A stretch of DNA of 55,290 nucleotides from Aquabacterium sp. (GCA_023150345.1 JAKLLB010000016.1:1-55290); one strand, 5' to 3'. Positions 25,290-35,368 are shown, counted from the first letter of the stretch. The notes: generated from the letters alone by a model not told the origin. Numbers and translations are program-made.

Positions 25290-27643
25290 GCCCCTCCACG
25301 CGCAAGCTGCAAACGCAGCTGCACACCCGACTCGGACTTCCGTCCTGACAGACGCAATGCGTTGGCAACCACCCACAGGGAACTGCACGCCATTCCGAGC
25401 CCGGCAGCCCAGGGGGGCAACATACCAGTCAACGCGAGCGGAACCGCGGCGAGGTTATAGCCTACAGCCCAATACGTGTTCTGCCTGACGATGCGCATGC
25501 AGCGCAGTGACAGTTCGTGCGCTTGCACCACAGCTTCCAGCCTTCCGGACAGGACCACGAAGTCCGCCTGCGTGCGCACCATCACGGCGCCCTGCCCCAT
25601 TGCAAAGGACACGTCGGCACGCGCCAGAACCGGTGCATCGTTCACACCATCGCCCACCATGGCCACGCAGCGCCCGCGCCCCTGCGTGCCCGCCACCTCA
25701 TCGAGCTTGCCTTGGGGCGACAGTCCGGCGCGCCACCCGTCCACACCGAGCTGCCGCGCAACCGTCTCGACGCGTGGGGCCTGGTCCCCGGAAAGCAGCA
25801 CGGTGTGCAGCCCCTTTGAACGGAGGCTGTCCACCATCGCCCTGGCGTCCACGCGCAACGATTCGTCGAACGACCAACCCACGCGAGCACGACCGACGGG
25901 CCCGAACCACAGGCGAGCCTGATCGGTTGAATGAGGCGCAACGCCCCCGACCCACGACGCCGATCCGAGACGCCAAAGATCGCCGTCAGGAGAGCGGGCC
26001 TCCAAACCTTGCCCGGGCTCCTCGTGAATGCAGGTCCAACCGCCGCGGTCAGACATCGATGTCGTCGACTCCGATGGCTGTCGCCCTGATCCCGCCAGGG
26101 CACGTGCCAGCGGGTGTCGGGACCAAGACGCCAGTGTCTGCGCGGCGACGACGAGGTCGGTCAGCGCGCTGCCGTCGACTGCCGCCCGACCACCTGCGCA
26201 GGCAACTCCGCCCACCACGTGGACGCCGGCCACCCGCAGGCCGTCGTCGGTGACGGTTCCAGTCTTGTCCAGGTAGAACGTGGACACCCTGGCCAGCGCC
26301 TCGAGGGCATCGAGACGCTGCAGCAACACTCCGTCGCGCGCCATCCGACCTGCAGCCGCAAGCATGGCTGTCGGCGCGGCCAGCGACAGCGCACACGGGC
26401 ACGTGACGATGAGCACCGAGACCACGACCCAAACCGCGCGCGAGGGCTCGAAGACAGCCCAGGCGATACCGGCCACACCAGACAGAACCAACACGGCCCA
26501 GAGAAACGGCGTGGCCCAGCGGTCGGCCAAGCGCGCAGCGGCCGGCCTCTGGGTGAGTGCCTCGCGCATCAGCGCGACGATGGACGCGATGCGGGTGTCA
26601 TCGCCCACGCGCTCGACGCGCATGTGCAGCGGCACACCCACGTTCACGCTGCCTGCAACGAGCGGCGCACCGGCGCTCTTGGCAACCGGGCTGCTCTCCC
26701 CTGTCAGGAGGGCCTCGGACAGTTCGGCCGCAGCATCGAGCAGCACGCCGTCGGCCGGCACGGATTCGCCCATGAGAACTCGAACGGTGTCGCCGATATG
26801 CAGCTGCTCGACGGGAACACGCTGCTCACGACCGGTGGCATCGACACGGACCGCCGATTCCGGCATCCCCAGCACAGTATCCTCGAGCGCCTGGGCGGCT
26901 CGATGGCGTGCACGCAGTTCGAGCCAGCGTGCTCCGAGCAGAAAGCTGACGAACATGGTGAGCGAGTCGAAGTAGACCTCGGAACCGAACGGCCCACTCG
27001 GGTCGAAGGTAGCGCCCGAACTGGCAACGAACGTGACCAGGATGCCCAGGCTGACGGGAACATCCATGCCGATGCGCCCCTGGGTGATGCTGCGCCAGGC
27101 ACCCTGGAAGAATGGACCGCATGCGAAGAGCACCACGGGCCAGCTGAGCACCCAGCCCCCCCAGTTGAGCAGCCGGCTCATGTCAGGCGCCAGCTCGCCA
27201 GGCCCGCTGACGTAGCTGGGCGTTGCAAGCATCATCACCTGCATGGCACAGAACGCGGCGACGAACAAGCGCCACAGAGCCTGTCGCTCCTGCTGTCGAC
27301 GCTGTTCGCGTGCCTGCGCGGCGACATCCGGTACTGCCTCGTAGCCAGCGTGCCGCACGGCCCGAACGATGTGCGACATGCGGGTGCGCCGCGGATCCCA
27401 GCACACCCGGGCGCGCTCGGAAGCCGCACTCACGCTGGCCTCGACCACCCCATCGACGCCGATCAACGCCAACTCGATGGTGCCGGCACATGCCGCGCAG
27501 TACATGCCGCTGATGCGCAGCGAAGACTCCGACAGTGGCTCACCGCCCGCTCCGCAGATCTGCCGTGTGTGCCGCCGCAATGCCACGGGGTCGTCCAGCA
27601 ACTCCAGCGCACTGGAGGCGATGTCGGCAGTTGGCGAGGTCAT
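25286..27643 (-). CDS. ccoI: Copper-translocating P1B-type ATPase CcoI (FixI)
   Basis: 785 residues. An N-terminal Cys-containing stretch, a heavy-metal domain with GMYCAAC (46–52), membrane segments, the actuator TGESSPVAK, the membrane CPC in VTCPCALSLA, the phosphorylation motif DKTGTVTDDG, HPLARAL, and GDGVNDAPVLARADVSFAMG. It exports copper to the periplasmic side for the CuB site of cbb3 oxidase. Coupled to ccoS. The metal domain and CPC are intact. Confidence 0.95.
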   Translation of the reverse strand: MTSPTADIASSALELLDDPVALRRHTRQICGAGGEPLSESSLRISGMYCAACAGTIELALIGVDGVVEASVSAASERARVCWDPRRTRMSHIVRAVRHAGYEAVPDVAAQAREQRRQQERQALWRLFVAAFCAMQVMMLATPSYVSGPGELAPDMSRLLNWGGWVLSWPVVLFACGPFFQGAWRSITQGRIGMDVPVSLGILVTFVASSGATFDPSGPFGSEVYFDSLTMFVSFLLGARWLELRARHRAAQALEDTVLGMPESAVRVDATGREQRVPVEQLHIGDTVRVLMGESVPADGVLLDAAAELSEALLTGESSPVAKSAGAPLVAGSVNVGVPLHMRVERVGDDTRIASIVALMREALTQRPAAARLADRWATPFLWAVLVLSGVAGIAWAVFEPSRAVWVVVSVLIVTCPCALSLAAPTAMLAAAGRMARDGVLLQRLDALEALARVSTFYLDKTGTVTDDGLRVAGVHVVGGVACAGGRAAVDGSALTDLVVAAQTLASWSRHPLARALAGSGRQPSESTTSMSDRGGWTCIHEEPGQGLEARSPDGDLWRLGSASWVGGVAPHSTDQARLWFGPVGRARVGWSFDESLRVDARAMVDSLRSKGLHTVLLSGDQAPRVETVARQLGVDGWRAGLSPQGKLDEVAGTQGRGRCVAMVGDGVNDAPVLARADVSFAMGQGAVMVRTQADFVVLSGRLEAVVQAHELSLRCMRIVRQNTYWAVGYNLAAVPLALTGMLPPWAAGLGMACSSLWVVANALRLSGRKSESGVQLRLQLARGGA

Positions 27644-27819
27644 TGGGGGAGCGTGGCGGCAGGGGCACTGGGCCCGTCATCGTGGCGGATTACCCTGCGG
27701 GCTTGCGGTGAGGCCACGGAGCCGGCTGCATTATCCTTTGCCCTCGTCGTTTGCGCTGGATGCCCATGAGAAGCCCGACTACCACGCTCGCCCACGTTTC
27801 CACTGGCCCTGCATTCGGC

Positions 27820-28335
27820 ATGGAACAGCAGCCTCGCCTCGCGCGCGACGCGCAGGTCACCTGCCTGCGCAGGCGTGTCCTTGACGCGATGATCGGCGTC
27901 GCATTGGCAGGGTGCGGTCAGTGGGCCCTCGCGCAGGCGCCCCAGGGTCAGCCCCAGCAATTGCCCGCCATCACGCTGCAGGCGGGAATGCACAACATTC
28001 GTGCACAGGTTGCCGCGAGCTTTGAACAGCGCCAGACCGGCCTCATGTTCCGGCGCGAGATGCCCACCCATGAGGGCATGTTGTTCGTCTTTGACGAGCC
28101 ATCTCAGCAGTGCTTCTGGATGCGCAACACGCTGATCCCGCTGACCATCGCCTTCCTGGCCGACGACGGGACCATCGTCAACCTGGCGGACATGCAGCCG
28201 CTGTCGGAAGATCCGCACTGCTCGGCAGCCGCCGTGCGCTATGCGCTGGAGATGAACCTGGGATGGTTCGGCAAGCGCGGCATCAAGCCAGGCTTCCGGC
28301 TCGTGGGTTCCCCCTTCAGGCGCCCGGCGTCCTGA
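27820..28335 (+). CDS. DUF192 exported protein
   Basis: About 171 residues if started at 27820; ATGs at 27751 and 27766 are also possible and no good ribosome site separates them. A basic stretch and hydrophobic VLDAMIGVALAGCGQWALAQ form a signal peptide. The DUF192 core follows: RQTGLMFRREMPTHEGMLFV, then QQCFWMRNTLIPLTIAFLAD. The fold is known but the function is not; such proteins are periplasmic. Divergent from ccoI and convergent with the sensor kinase gene. Confidence 0.85.
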   Translation: MEQQPRLARDAQVTCLRRRVLDAMIGVALAGCGQWALAQAPQGQPQQLPAITLQAGMHNIRAQVAASFEQRQTGLMFRREMPTHEGMLFVFDEPSQQCFWMRNTLIPLTIAFLADDGTIVNLADMQPLSEDPHCSAAAVRYALEMNLGWFGKRGIKPGFRLVGSPFRRPAS

Positions 28336-28369
28336 TGAACCGACCCGCTGATCCCGCCTGGTGCGGCCA

Positions 28370-29788
28370 TCAGGCCGCCAGGCCAATGGTGAATCGTATG
28401 CCCGCATAGGTGGGGCGCGAGACGGCAGTCAACGTTCCCCCCATGCGCTCGGTGATCTCGCGCGCGATGGCCAGGCCAAGCCCGGTACCGCCATCGTTGC
28501 GCGTATCAGCGCGCTCGCCGCGCCAGAAGGGCTCGAACAGGCGGTCGATCTGGTCTGGCGACACACCGACGCCGTCGTCCTCGACCTCCACGCACGCGGG
28601 CGCGCCAGGTTCGAGTGGCGCCCGTACCCGAACCACGATGTTGGTACCGCCGTAGCGCAAGGCGTTGTCGAGCAGGTTGTTGACAACCTCCCCCAGCCAC
28701 AACGGATGGGCCCTGGCGCTGACCGGCGCCGCCGGTGCCTCCAGCGTACAGACTCGCCCCTCGCGCAGCGCGCGCAAAACCAACGGTTCGGCGGCCTCGC
28801 GCACCACGACGGCAAGGTCGTCGACAGTGCTGATGGAGTCGACTCCCAACGCTGTTTCCGAACGCGCCAGACTCAGCAACTGCCCAATCAAGCGCGCCAT
28901 CCGATCGCTGGAACTGAGCAATTGCTCCAGGACGGGTGCCCAGCCGGGCTGCCCCGGCCCGGTGTGCAATGGCGCCAACTCCTGCTGCAGATCCTGCACC
29001 AGCACACGCATGCCGGCCACGGGCGTTCGCAACTGGTGTGCTGCATCTGCGATGAACCGCCGCTGCACCGACATCGTGTGCTGGACATTGGCCAGCAGCG
29101 CGTTGATGCGCTCGATCAGCGGCACGGCCTCGGCAGGTACGCGCTGCAGATTCAGCGCCCTCCAGTCGTCGGGCTCGCGTCCCGCCACCTCGGCCGCCAC
29201 GTCGCGCAACGGCTGCAAGCCTCGCCGTATGCCCCACGTCAGCAGGGCGAACGTCAGCGCACCCAGGGCCAGCGCCGGCAGGACGATGCCGATCTGGATG
29301 TCACGCAAGGCTTCCGCTCGCTTGCGCGTACTCTCGACCACAATGATCGACACCACGCGATCGAGCATCGGCGACATGACCGAGAACACGACCCCGCGCA
29401 CTGGCAGCCCCTTGAACGTGCTCTCGAACACCGTGGGTTGGTTCACGCTGTCGCGATGCCACCGCGGGATCGGAATTGCGCCGTCGCCAGCCAACACGTA
29501 ACCATCGGCATCGACCATCGCATAGGCATTTCGGTCCGCCAGGTCCCAGGTGATCTCCTCCATGGCCTGACGTGACGTGTCGAGCAGCGGGCCACGGTCG
29601 GACCAGATCACCCGCGCTGCCAGCGCAGTGGCTTCGTCCTGCAGGCCTCGGTCGAACGCAGCGTTGGCGGCGCTGCGTGCCAGCAGCAGCGCCCCGGCCA
29701 CAGCCACGGCCATGCCCAGCGCCCAGACCCAGAACAGCGGCTGCAGCAACTGCCTGCGCAGGCTCGGACCGTGCGGACGGTCGACCAT
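28370..29788 (-). CDS. Sensor histidine kinase (TctE/QseC type)
   Basis: 472 residues from MVDRPHGPSLRRQLLQPLFW. Two membrane segments (about 18–38 and 165–185) bracket a periplasmic TctE/QseC-type sensor domain. A HAMP-like linker precedes the HisKA phospho-site RFIADAAHQLRTPVAGMRVL, then the N box VVNNLLDNALRYGG, DDGVGVSPDQIDRLFEPFW and GGTGLGLAIAREI. It should phosphorylate the response regulator encoded eight bases upstream. The signal is unknown; TctE members sense tricarboxylates, QseC members other cues. Confidence 0.92.
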   Translation of the reverse strand: MVDRPHGPSLRRQLLQPLFWVWALGMAVAVAGALLLARSAANAAFDRGLQDEATALAARVIWSDRGPLLDTSRQAMEEITWDLADRNAYAMVDADGYVLAGDGAIPIPRWHRDSVNQPTVFESTFKGLPVRGVVFSVMSPMLDRVVSIIVVESTRKRAEALRDIQIGIVLPALALGALTFALLTWGIRRGLQPLRDVAAEVAGREPDDWRALNLQRVPAEAVPLIERINALLANVQHTMSVQRRFIADAAHQLRTPVAGMRVLVQDLQQELAPLHTGPGQPGWAPVLEQLLSSSDRMARLIGQLLSLARSETALGVDSISTVDDLAVVVREAAEPLVLRALREGRVCTLEAPAAPVSARAHPLWLGEVVNNLLDNALRYGGTNIVVRVRAPLEPGAPACVEVEDDGVGVSPDQIDRLFEPFWRGERADTRNDGGTGLGLAIAREITERMGGTLTAVSRPTYAGIRFTIGLAA

Positions 29789-29796
29789 GCCGCGCG

Positions 29797-30483
29797 TCAC
29801 GTCGGTGCGCTGTCGGTCGCGGCCGGTTCCAGCACGTAGCCGAAGCCGCGCACGGTCTTGATCACCACGCCCAGCTCGGCAAAGCGTTTGCGCAGCCGAT
29901 GCACATAGACCTCGACCGAGTTCTCGCTGAAGTCGGACTCCCAGCTCGACAAGGTGGAGACGATGCTTTCCTTGGGCACCACCCGACCGCAACGCTGCAT
30001 CAACAGCTGAGCAAGCGCGATCTCGCGGGGGCTCATGCGCACGCGCTCGCCCCGGTATGTGAGCTCGCGGTGCGTCAGGTCCAGTGCGAGCTCACCGACG
30101 GTGACCACGTCGTCGATGCGACCGTCGGCACGCCGCTTGAGCGCACGCACGCGGGCCACGAGCTCGGGAACATCGAATGGCTTGGCGAGGTAGTCGTCCG
30201 CACCGGCATCGAGGCCTTGCACGCGATCGTGCAACTCGTCGCGGGCCGTCAGCAGCAGCACCGGCATGCGGGCGCCCCGGCTGCGCCAATGGCGCAGAAC
30301 CTCCATGCCGTCCCGCCGCGGCAGGCCCAGGTCGAGTACCGCTACGTCGTAGGCGGTCGCCAAGCCCTCGGCCATCGCGACCTGGCCATCATCGAGCACA
30401 TCGACGCGCCAGCCTTCGCGCTCGAATGCACGACCCACGCCCAGGCTGAGCGCCGCATCGTCCTCGACCAGCAGGATACGCAT
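29797..30483 (-). CDS. OmpR-family response regulator (TctD/QseB type)
   Basis: 228 residues. Receiver domain with the acidic pair EDD at 7–9, the phospho-Asp in VAVLDLGLPRRDGMEVL, and LAKPFDVPELVARVRAL. The C-terminal winged helix contains LTYRGERVRMSPREIALAQL and NSVEVYVHRLRKRF then KTVRGFGYVL. Directly followed by the kinase gene, forming a two-gene operon. Nearby Bug-type genes might be targets, but none adjoins it, so the regulon is unknown. Confidence 0.93.
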   Translation of the reverse strand: MRILLVEDDAALSLGVGRAFEREGWRVDVLDDGQVAMAEGLATAYDVAVLDLGLPRRDGMEVLRHWRSRGARMPVLLLTARDELHDRVQGLDAGADDYLAKPFDVPELVARVRALKRRADGRIDDVVTVGELALDLTHRELTYRGERVRMSPREIALAQLLMQRCGRVVPKESIVSTLSSWESDFSENSVEVYVHRLRKRFAELGVVIKTVRGFGYVLEPAATDSAPT

Positions 30484-30604
30484 GGGGCTACATGCTAAGC
30501 CCGCGCGCGCGGTGCCACCATGGTGGATTGCCTCACCCCGGGTGCACCGTCTGTCAACGACTCCCGCCCGTCATCCAGCCGGGACGGAAGAACACCGCGG
30601 CGGC

Positions 30605-31189
30605 TCAGCCGAAGTTCGCTTCGGCGAACTCCCAGTTGGCCAGGGAGTTCAGGAACGCCTCCACGAACTTCGGCCGGGCGTTGCGGAAGTCGATGTAGTA
30701 GGCATGCTCCCACACGTCGACAGTGAGCAGCGGCCTGTCGGGGGTCGTCAACGGCGTCGCGGCGTTGCTTGTGTTGACGATGTCCACCGTGCCGTCGGGC
30801 TTCTTGACCAGCCAGGTCCAGCCCGAGCCGAAATTGCCCACCGCGCTCTTGGTGAACGCTTCCTTGAAGGCCGCGTAGCTGCCCCACTTCGCCTGGATGG
30901 CCGAGGCCAGCGCTCCCTTGGGCTCGCCGCCGCCAGCGGGCTTCATGCAGTTCCAGAAGAACGTGTGATTCCACACCTGCGCCGCGTTATTGAAGACACC
31001 GCCGCTGGACTTGCGCACGATGTCTTCGAGCGACATGCCGGCGAACTCGGTACCGGGCACCAGGTTGTTCAGGTTGGTCACATACGCCTGATGGTGCTTG
31101 CCATGGTGGTACTCGAACGTTTCCTTCGAGATGTGCGGCAGCAGGGCATCCGGCGCGTACGGCAGCGGCGGCAGCGTGAAGGTCGTCAT
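30605..31189 (-). CDS. sodB: Superoxide dismutase, iron type
   Basis: 194 residues, standard for Fe-SOD. Metal ligands: His28 in [13 protein letters not shown], His75 in [11 protein letters not shown], Asp158 and His162 in [13 protein letters not shown]. The [13 protein letters not shown] segment fits the Fe form. It removes superoxide in the cytoplasm. Sits between xseA and the response regulator on the same strand, with 72- and 121-bp gaps suggesting its own promoter. Confidence 0.95.
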   Translation of the reverse strand: MTTFTLPPLPYAPDALLPHISKETFEYHHGKHHQAYVTNLNNLVPGTEFAGMSLEDIVRKSSGGVFNNAAQVWNHTFFWNCMKPAGGGEPKGALASAIQAKWGSYAAFKEAFTKSAVGNFGSGWTWLVKKPDGTVDIVNTSNAATPLTTPDRPLLTVDVWEHAYYIDFRNARPKFVEAFLNSLANWEFAEANFG

Positions 31190-31261
31190 GGTGCGTCCTT
31201 GGCAGGTGGCACCCGCCAGGCGGGCGCCGGGTTGGCTAGGTCGCGGATTGTAGGCAGCCGC

Positions 31262-32614
31262 TCATTTCCCTGCAGGGTGTGGCGTTGTAGGCCAACCGCC
31301 ATCCGGGATTGGGGTGTGGGCATGAACGCGCTCGACCGCCAGATCGGCCTGGCCATCATGCAGCCGGGCAACGAGCCGAACGCCGGGTGCCAGCTTCTGC
31401 ACCGATGTCACGGCGCGCCCGTCGTTGTCGGTCAGCCAGGCATAGCCGCGCGCGAGCACGGATTGCGGGTCCAGCGCCTGCATGCGTCCTTCAATGGCCA
31501 GCAGCGACTGTTGTCTGCGATCGATCGCCCGCTGCGCCGATGTCGGCAGCCGTTGGCCTAAGGCGTCGACATGCATGCGCCGCAACTGACACGCACGATC
31601 GACGCACGCCTGCAGCCGAGTCGCCCAGTTCGCCAGCCGTTGCGACTGCGGCGCCAGTGCCCGCGCGGGTCGACCCAGGCGCACCGCGAGCCGATCGAGA
31701 TGCTGGGCATGTTGGTCCAACCTGCGGCTCGCGGCATGCCGCGAACGCCGCTCGAACTGCTCCAGGCGCTGCAACTCGTCGGTACGCACCGGCGTACACA
31801 ACTCGGCCGCTGCGGTCGGCGTGGGTGCACGCAGGTCGGCCGCAAGGTCCGCAAGCGAAACGTCGGTCTCGTGGCCCACGCCGCAGACCAACGGGATCGG
31901 ACTGGCGGCGACGGCCCGCACCACCTGTTCGTCGTTGAAGGCCCAGAGGTCCTCCAGCGATCCACCGCCACGGCACAGGATCAGGCTGTCAACCTCGGCC
32001 CTGCCGCCCGCCAGCGCCAGCGCGGCGACCACGCTGGCAGGCGCCTGCGGCCCCTGCACCAGCGTGGGATAAAGCACGACGCGGACGTGGGGGGCGCGGC
32101 GTGCGATGGCGGTCATCACGTCGTGCCACGCGGCCGCATCCGGCGACGTGATCACACCCACCGCCTTTGGATAGCGGGGTATCGGCCGCTTGCGCTGGGC
32201 ATCGAACAGGCCCAGGTCCTGCAGCCGGGCGCGCAGCCGCACGAACAACTCGTACAAGGAGCCCTCACCCAGGCGCTGCATGGCCTCGACCACGAGCTGC
32301 AGCTCGCCGCGGGCTTCGTAGACCGACAGCCGACCCCGCACCAGCACCTTCTGACCATCGGCCGCCGCAAACGGCAGCATTGCTGCGGCGCGGCGGAACA
32401 TCGCGCACCGCAGCAGCGCCGCCTGCCCATCGGCGTCCTTGAGCGAGAAGTAGCAGTGACCGCTCGCGGCCCGGCTGAATCCAGAGATCTCGCCTTGTAC
32501 CGAGACCGACCCCAGGCGCGCCTGGACCGCATCCGACACAGCCATCAGCAGGCCGGCAACACTCCAGGCCCGACCTGCTGCGGGGTCGGCGCGCTCATCG
32601 CTGATCAAGGACAT
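31262..32614 (-). CDS. xseA: Exodeoxyribonuclease VII large subunit
   Basis: 450 residues. The N-terminal OB-fold (VQGEISGFSRAASGHCYFSL, with the KDADGQAALLRCAMFR strand) binds ssDNA. The nuclease core has AVGVITSPDAAAWHDV and LILCRGGGSLEDLWAFNDEQ, then GVGHETDVSLADLAADLRAPT. A long coiled-coil region precedes the C-terminal LARGYAWLTD. With XseB it degrades single-stranded DNA; xseB is not in the window. Confidence 0.95.
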   Translation of the reverse strand: MSLISDERADPAAGRAWSVAGLLMAVSDAVQARLGSVSVQGEISGFSRAASGHCYFSLKDADGQAALLRCAMFRRAAAMLPFAAADGQKVLVRGRLSVYEARGELQLVVEAMQRLGEGSLYELFVRLRARLQDLGLFDAQRKRPIPRYPKAVGVITSPDAAAWHDVMTAIARRAPHVRVVLYPTLVQGPQAPASVVAALALAGGRAEVDSLILCRGGGSLEDLWAFNDEQVVRAVAASPIPLVCGVGHETDVSLADLAADLRAPTPTAAAELCTPVRTDELQRLEQFERRSRHAASRRLDQHAQHLDRLAVRLGRPARALAPQSQRLANWATRLQACVDRACQLRRMHVDALGQRLPTSAQRAIDRRQQSLLAIEGRMQALDPQSVLARGYAWLTDNDGRAVTSVQKLAPGVRLVARLHDGQADLAVERVHAHTPIPDGGWPTTPHPAGK

Positions 32615-32988
32615 GCCCTTGCGCCATCGGGGATGTCCCCAGGTGATGTTTCAGTTGAATGGCGTCGTTCGATGCCGTCATGTGCTTGTCGCAATGTCGC
32701 AAGTCCTTGTCCAGTAAGACAAATCGGGTGCTCAAGAAACGGGCAAGCTGTCGCGGGTCCTGATTTGGCGCCACGATCGGCGTGGTCCGCACCGCTTGCC
32801 CACAAACTTGTCCACAGGAACGGTGGATGACCCCCACCGCCGCGCGCACCACCACATTGCGTCCGCTCGCGCGGCAGCCGCCGCGACGGACGCCATAATC
32901 GCGCTTCGCTTCTACGCCCACCTGGCCGCTCGCCCAAGCTGCCGATCGCCCGTCACGGGCCTGCATCGACCCCATACACGAGGACGCC
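32615..32988. promoter_or_regulatory. Divergent promoter region of xseA and exbB
   Basis: 374 bases with no gene. It must hold promoters in both directions. Two DnaA-box-like nonamers, TTGCCCACA (32796–32804) and TTGTCCACA (32808–32816), lie close together, but no other origin features are present. No clear terminator or riboswitch is seen. Confidence 0.45.
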
Positions 32989-33633
32989 TTGCTTTCGATC
33001 ATACAAGCCGCTGGCTGGCCGATCTGGCCGTTGATCTTGTGTTCCGTCATCGGCCTGGCGCTGGTGGTCGAGCGGATGCTGAGCCTGCGCGAGCGGCTGG
33101 TCTCGCCGCCCAAGCTGCTCGACGAAGTGATGACCGTGACGCGGCAGAGCCTGCCTTCGGCCGAGGTGGTGTCCAAGCTGCACGACAACTCGGTGCTCGG
33201 CCAAGTGCTGGCAGCCGGTCTGCGCGCCGTGATGGCCGATCCGCGCCTGCAGGAAGCCACACTCCGCCAGGCCTTCGAGAACGCTGGCCGCGTGTGCCTG
33301 CACCAGTTGGAGCGCTATCTCAACACGCTGGGCACCATCGCCGCTGCGGCGCCGTTGCTGGGCCTGTTCGGCACGGTGGTCGGCATGATCGAGATCTTCG
33401 GATCGCAGGCGCCCACGGGTGCTTCCAACCCCGCCATGCTGGCCCACGGCATCTCCGTGGCGCTGTACAACACAGCGTTCGGCCTCATCATCGCCATACC
33501 GGCCTTGATGTTCTATCGCTATTTCCGCGGCCGTGTCGACGAATACGCGCTCGACCTCGAGCAGGCCGCCGAGCGCATGGTGCCCCACCTGATGCGTTTC
33601 GCCATACGTCCGGCCAACGGCGGCCAGAGCTGA
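32989..33633 (+). CDS. exbB: ExbB/TolQ-type proton channel protein
   Basis: 214 residues from a TTG start (MLSIIQAAGWPIWPLILCSV) with AGGA six bases before it. Three membrane segments: about 8–30, 105–135 and 155–175. The family core is YLNTLGTIAAAAPLLGLFGT followed by VVGMIEIFG, then GISVALYNTAFGLIIAIPAL. With ExbD it converts proton motive force into work for TonB, here probably powering TonB-dependent receptors such as the one at 38343–41099. Starts a six-gene block to adk. Confidence 0.92.
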   Translation: MLSIIQAAGWPIWPLILCSVIGLALVVERMLSLRERLVSPPKLLDEVMTVTRQSLPSAEVVSKLHDNSVLGQVLAAGLRAVMADPRLQEATLRQAFENAGRVCLHQLERYLNTLGTIAAAAPLLGLFGTVVGMIEIFGSQAPTGASNPAMLAHGISVALYNTAFGLIIAIPALMFYRYFRGRVDEYALDLEQAAERMVPHLMRFAIRPANGGQS

Positions 33634-33646
33634 AGCGGAGCGAGCC

Positions 33647-34072
33647 GTGGACTTTCGCCATCGCCGCAGCGAAGAGCCTGAGATCAACCTCATCCCGTTC
33701 ATCGACGTGTTGCTGGTGGTGCTCATCTTCCTGATGCTCTCCACCACCTACAGCCGCTACTCCGAGCTGCAGATCAACCTGCCGGTGGCCGATGCCGAGC
33801 GGCTCAACGAGCGGCCGGGAGAGATCCTGGTGTCCGTCACGCCTGAAGGCCAGTACCTCGTGAACCGACAACCGGTCGAGGGCCGCAGCGTCGAGCTGCT
33901 CACGGCCGAGTTGCGCCGCGTGGCCGATGCCGGAGCCGGGGCCAGCAGCATCGTGATCGTATCGGCCGATGCCATGGCGGCGCACCAGAGCGTGATCAAC
34001 GTTCTCGATGCCGCCCGGCGTGCCGGCCTGCCCCGCCTGACCTTCGCCACCCAGCAGGGCGGCAACCGCTAG
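33647..34072 (+). CDS. exbD: ExbD/TolR biopolymer transport protein
   Basis: 141 residues from a GTG start. One membrane helix (INLIPFIDVLLVVLIFLMLS) carrying the conserved Asp24 that takes part in proton flow, then a periplasmic domain. Thirteen bases after exbB. The TonB protein itself is not in this window. Confidence 0.92.
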   Translation: MDFRHRRSEEPEINLIPFIDVLLVVLIFLMLSTTYSRYSELQINLPVADAERLNERPGEILVSVTPEGQYLVNRQPVEGRSVELLTAELRRVADAGAGASSIVIVSADAMAAHQSVINVLDAARRAGLPRLTFATQQGGNR

Positions 34073-34079
34073 CCCCGGC

Positions 34080-35123
34080 ATGCCGATCGGGCGCGCGAGG
34101 GCGGGCCTGGAGCGTTGGCTGGTGCGCCAGTGGCAGGCGTCACGCCCCCCCGTGGCTTTGTGGCCGGCGTGGCCGTTGGCATGGGTGTGGTCGATCGCCG
34201 TGACCGCTCGCCGCGCCCTTTACCGGGCCGGATTGCTGAAGGCACGCCCCGCGCCGCGGCCCACCGTGGTCGTCGGCAACCTGGTCGCCGGCGGTGCTGG
34301 CAAGACACCGATCGTCATGGCATTGGTGGAGCATCTGCGCGCAGCGGGTCACCGACCCGGCGTCATCGCCCGTGGCCACGGGCGCAGCAGCACGGGCGCC
34401 TGCCTGGTCAGCCGCCTGTCCGCCGCACGGGATGTCGGCGACGAACCCCTGTTGGTGCACCTGCGTACCGGCGCGCCGGTGGCCGTCGGGCGCGATCGGG
34501 TGGCCGCCGCACTGGCCCTGTGCAGCGCACACCCGGAGTTGACCGTGATCGTTTCCGACGACGGGCTGCAGCACCTGCGATTGGCACGCGATGCGCAGAT
34601 CATCGCCTTCGACGACCGCGGTGTGGGCAACGGCCACGTGCTGCCGCTGGGCCCGTTGCGAGAGCCGATGCCGCGCGAGCTGCCACCGCGCACGATCGTC
34701 GTCTACACCCGCGGCAGCGCCAGCACACCCTGGCCGGGCTTGCCCGGCATAAGGCGGCTTTCGGCCGTCTGGCCGCTGGCAGACTGGTGGACGGGCAATG
34801 CCACGCAGGCCGTGACCGCCCACGCCCTGCGCAACCGGCCACTGCTGGCCGTGGCCGGCCTGGCGCGGCCCGAGGGCTTCTTCGCCATGCTGCGCGAAGC
34901 CGGTTTGACGATTCGTGAACTGCCGCTGGCCGACCACGCCGCATTCGACCCCTTGCCCTGGAGCAGCGACGAACGCGAGGTCGTGGTCACCGAAAAGGAC
35001 GCGGTGAAGCTGGCGCCGGAGCGAGTGGGCACCACCCGCGTATGGGTGGCACGGCTAGACTTCGACCTGCCCTCCGATTTCGACGCCGCGCTGGCCCCTT
35101 GGCTGCCGCGGCCTACCCCATGA
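34080..35123 (+). CDS. lpxK: Tetraacyldisaccharide 4'-kinase (lipid A synthesis)
   Basis: 347 residues. An N-terminal membrane-associated helix (WPLAWVWSIAVTARRALYRA), then the P-loop VVVGNLVAGGAGKTPIVMAL, the GVIARGHGR motif and SDDGLQHLRLARDAQIIAFD. It phosphorylates the 4' position of the lipid A disaccharide on the cytoplasmic side. It starts seven bases after exbD and overlaps the next gene by ATGA, so it is within an operon. Confidence 0.95.
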   Translation: MPIGRARAGLERWLVRQWQASRPPVALWPAWPLAWVWSIAVTARRALYRAGLLKARPAPRPTVVVGNLVAGGAGKTPIVMALVEHLRAAGHRPGVIARGHGRSSTGACLVSRLSAARDVGDEPLLVHLRTGAPVAVGRDRVAAALALCSAHPELTVIVSDDGLQHLRLARDAQIIAFDDRGVGNGHVLPLGPLREPMPRELPPRTIVVYTRGSASTPWPGLPGIRRLSAVWPLADWWTGNATQAVTAHALRNRPLLAVAGLARPEGFFAMLREAGLTIRELPLADHAAFDPLPWSSDEREVVVTEKDAVKLAPERVGTTRVWVARLDFDLPSDFDAALAPWLPRPTP

Positions 35124-35368
35124 GCATCGACCACCGATTGATCGACCTGCTGGTGTGCCCGCTGTGCAAGGGCCCGCTGACAATGGCCCGCGACAACGCC
35201 GGCCGTCCCCAGGCACTGCATTGCGCTGCGGACCGTCTGGCCTTCCCGATCCGCGACGGCATACCGGTGATGCTGGAAAGCGAGGCCCACGCCTTGCCAC
35301 CCGACGAACCGCCGCCGACACCGTGGACAGCCCCGCCGAGCGCGACCGCCGGCGAGGCGGCCACCTGA
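35120..35368 (+). CDS. Trm112-like small protein (YcaR family)
   Basis: 82 residues from MSIDHRLIDLLVCPLCKGPL. The Trm112 fold shows CPLC, then HCAADRLAFPIRDGIPVMLE; only one pair of the usual Cys ligands plus Cys/His is present, as in YcaR. The C-terminus is a Pro-rich tail. The family sits between lpxK and kdsB in many proteobacteria; its role there is not known. ATGA overlap with lpxK. Confidence 0.9.
   Translation: MSIDHRLIDLLVCPLCKGPLTMARDNAGRPQALHCAADRLAFPIRDGIPVMLESEAHALPPDEPPPTPWTAPPSATAGEAAT

Noticed and set aside
32796-32816. Two DnaA-box-like nonamers, possible origin
   Set aside because: Only two sites, no AT-rich unwinding region and no dnaA, parAB or repeats nearby; probably chance or a DnaA-regulated promoter at most.
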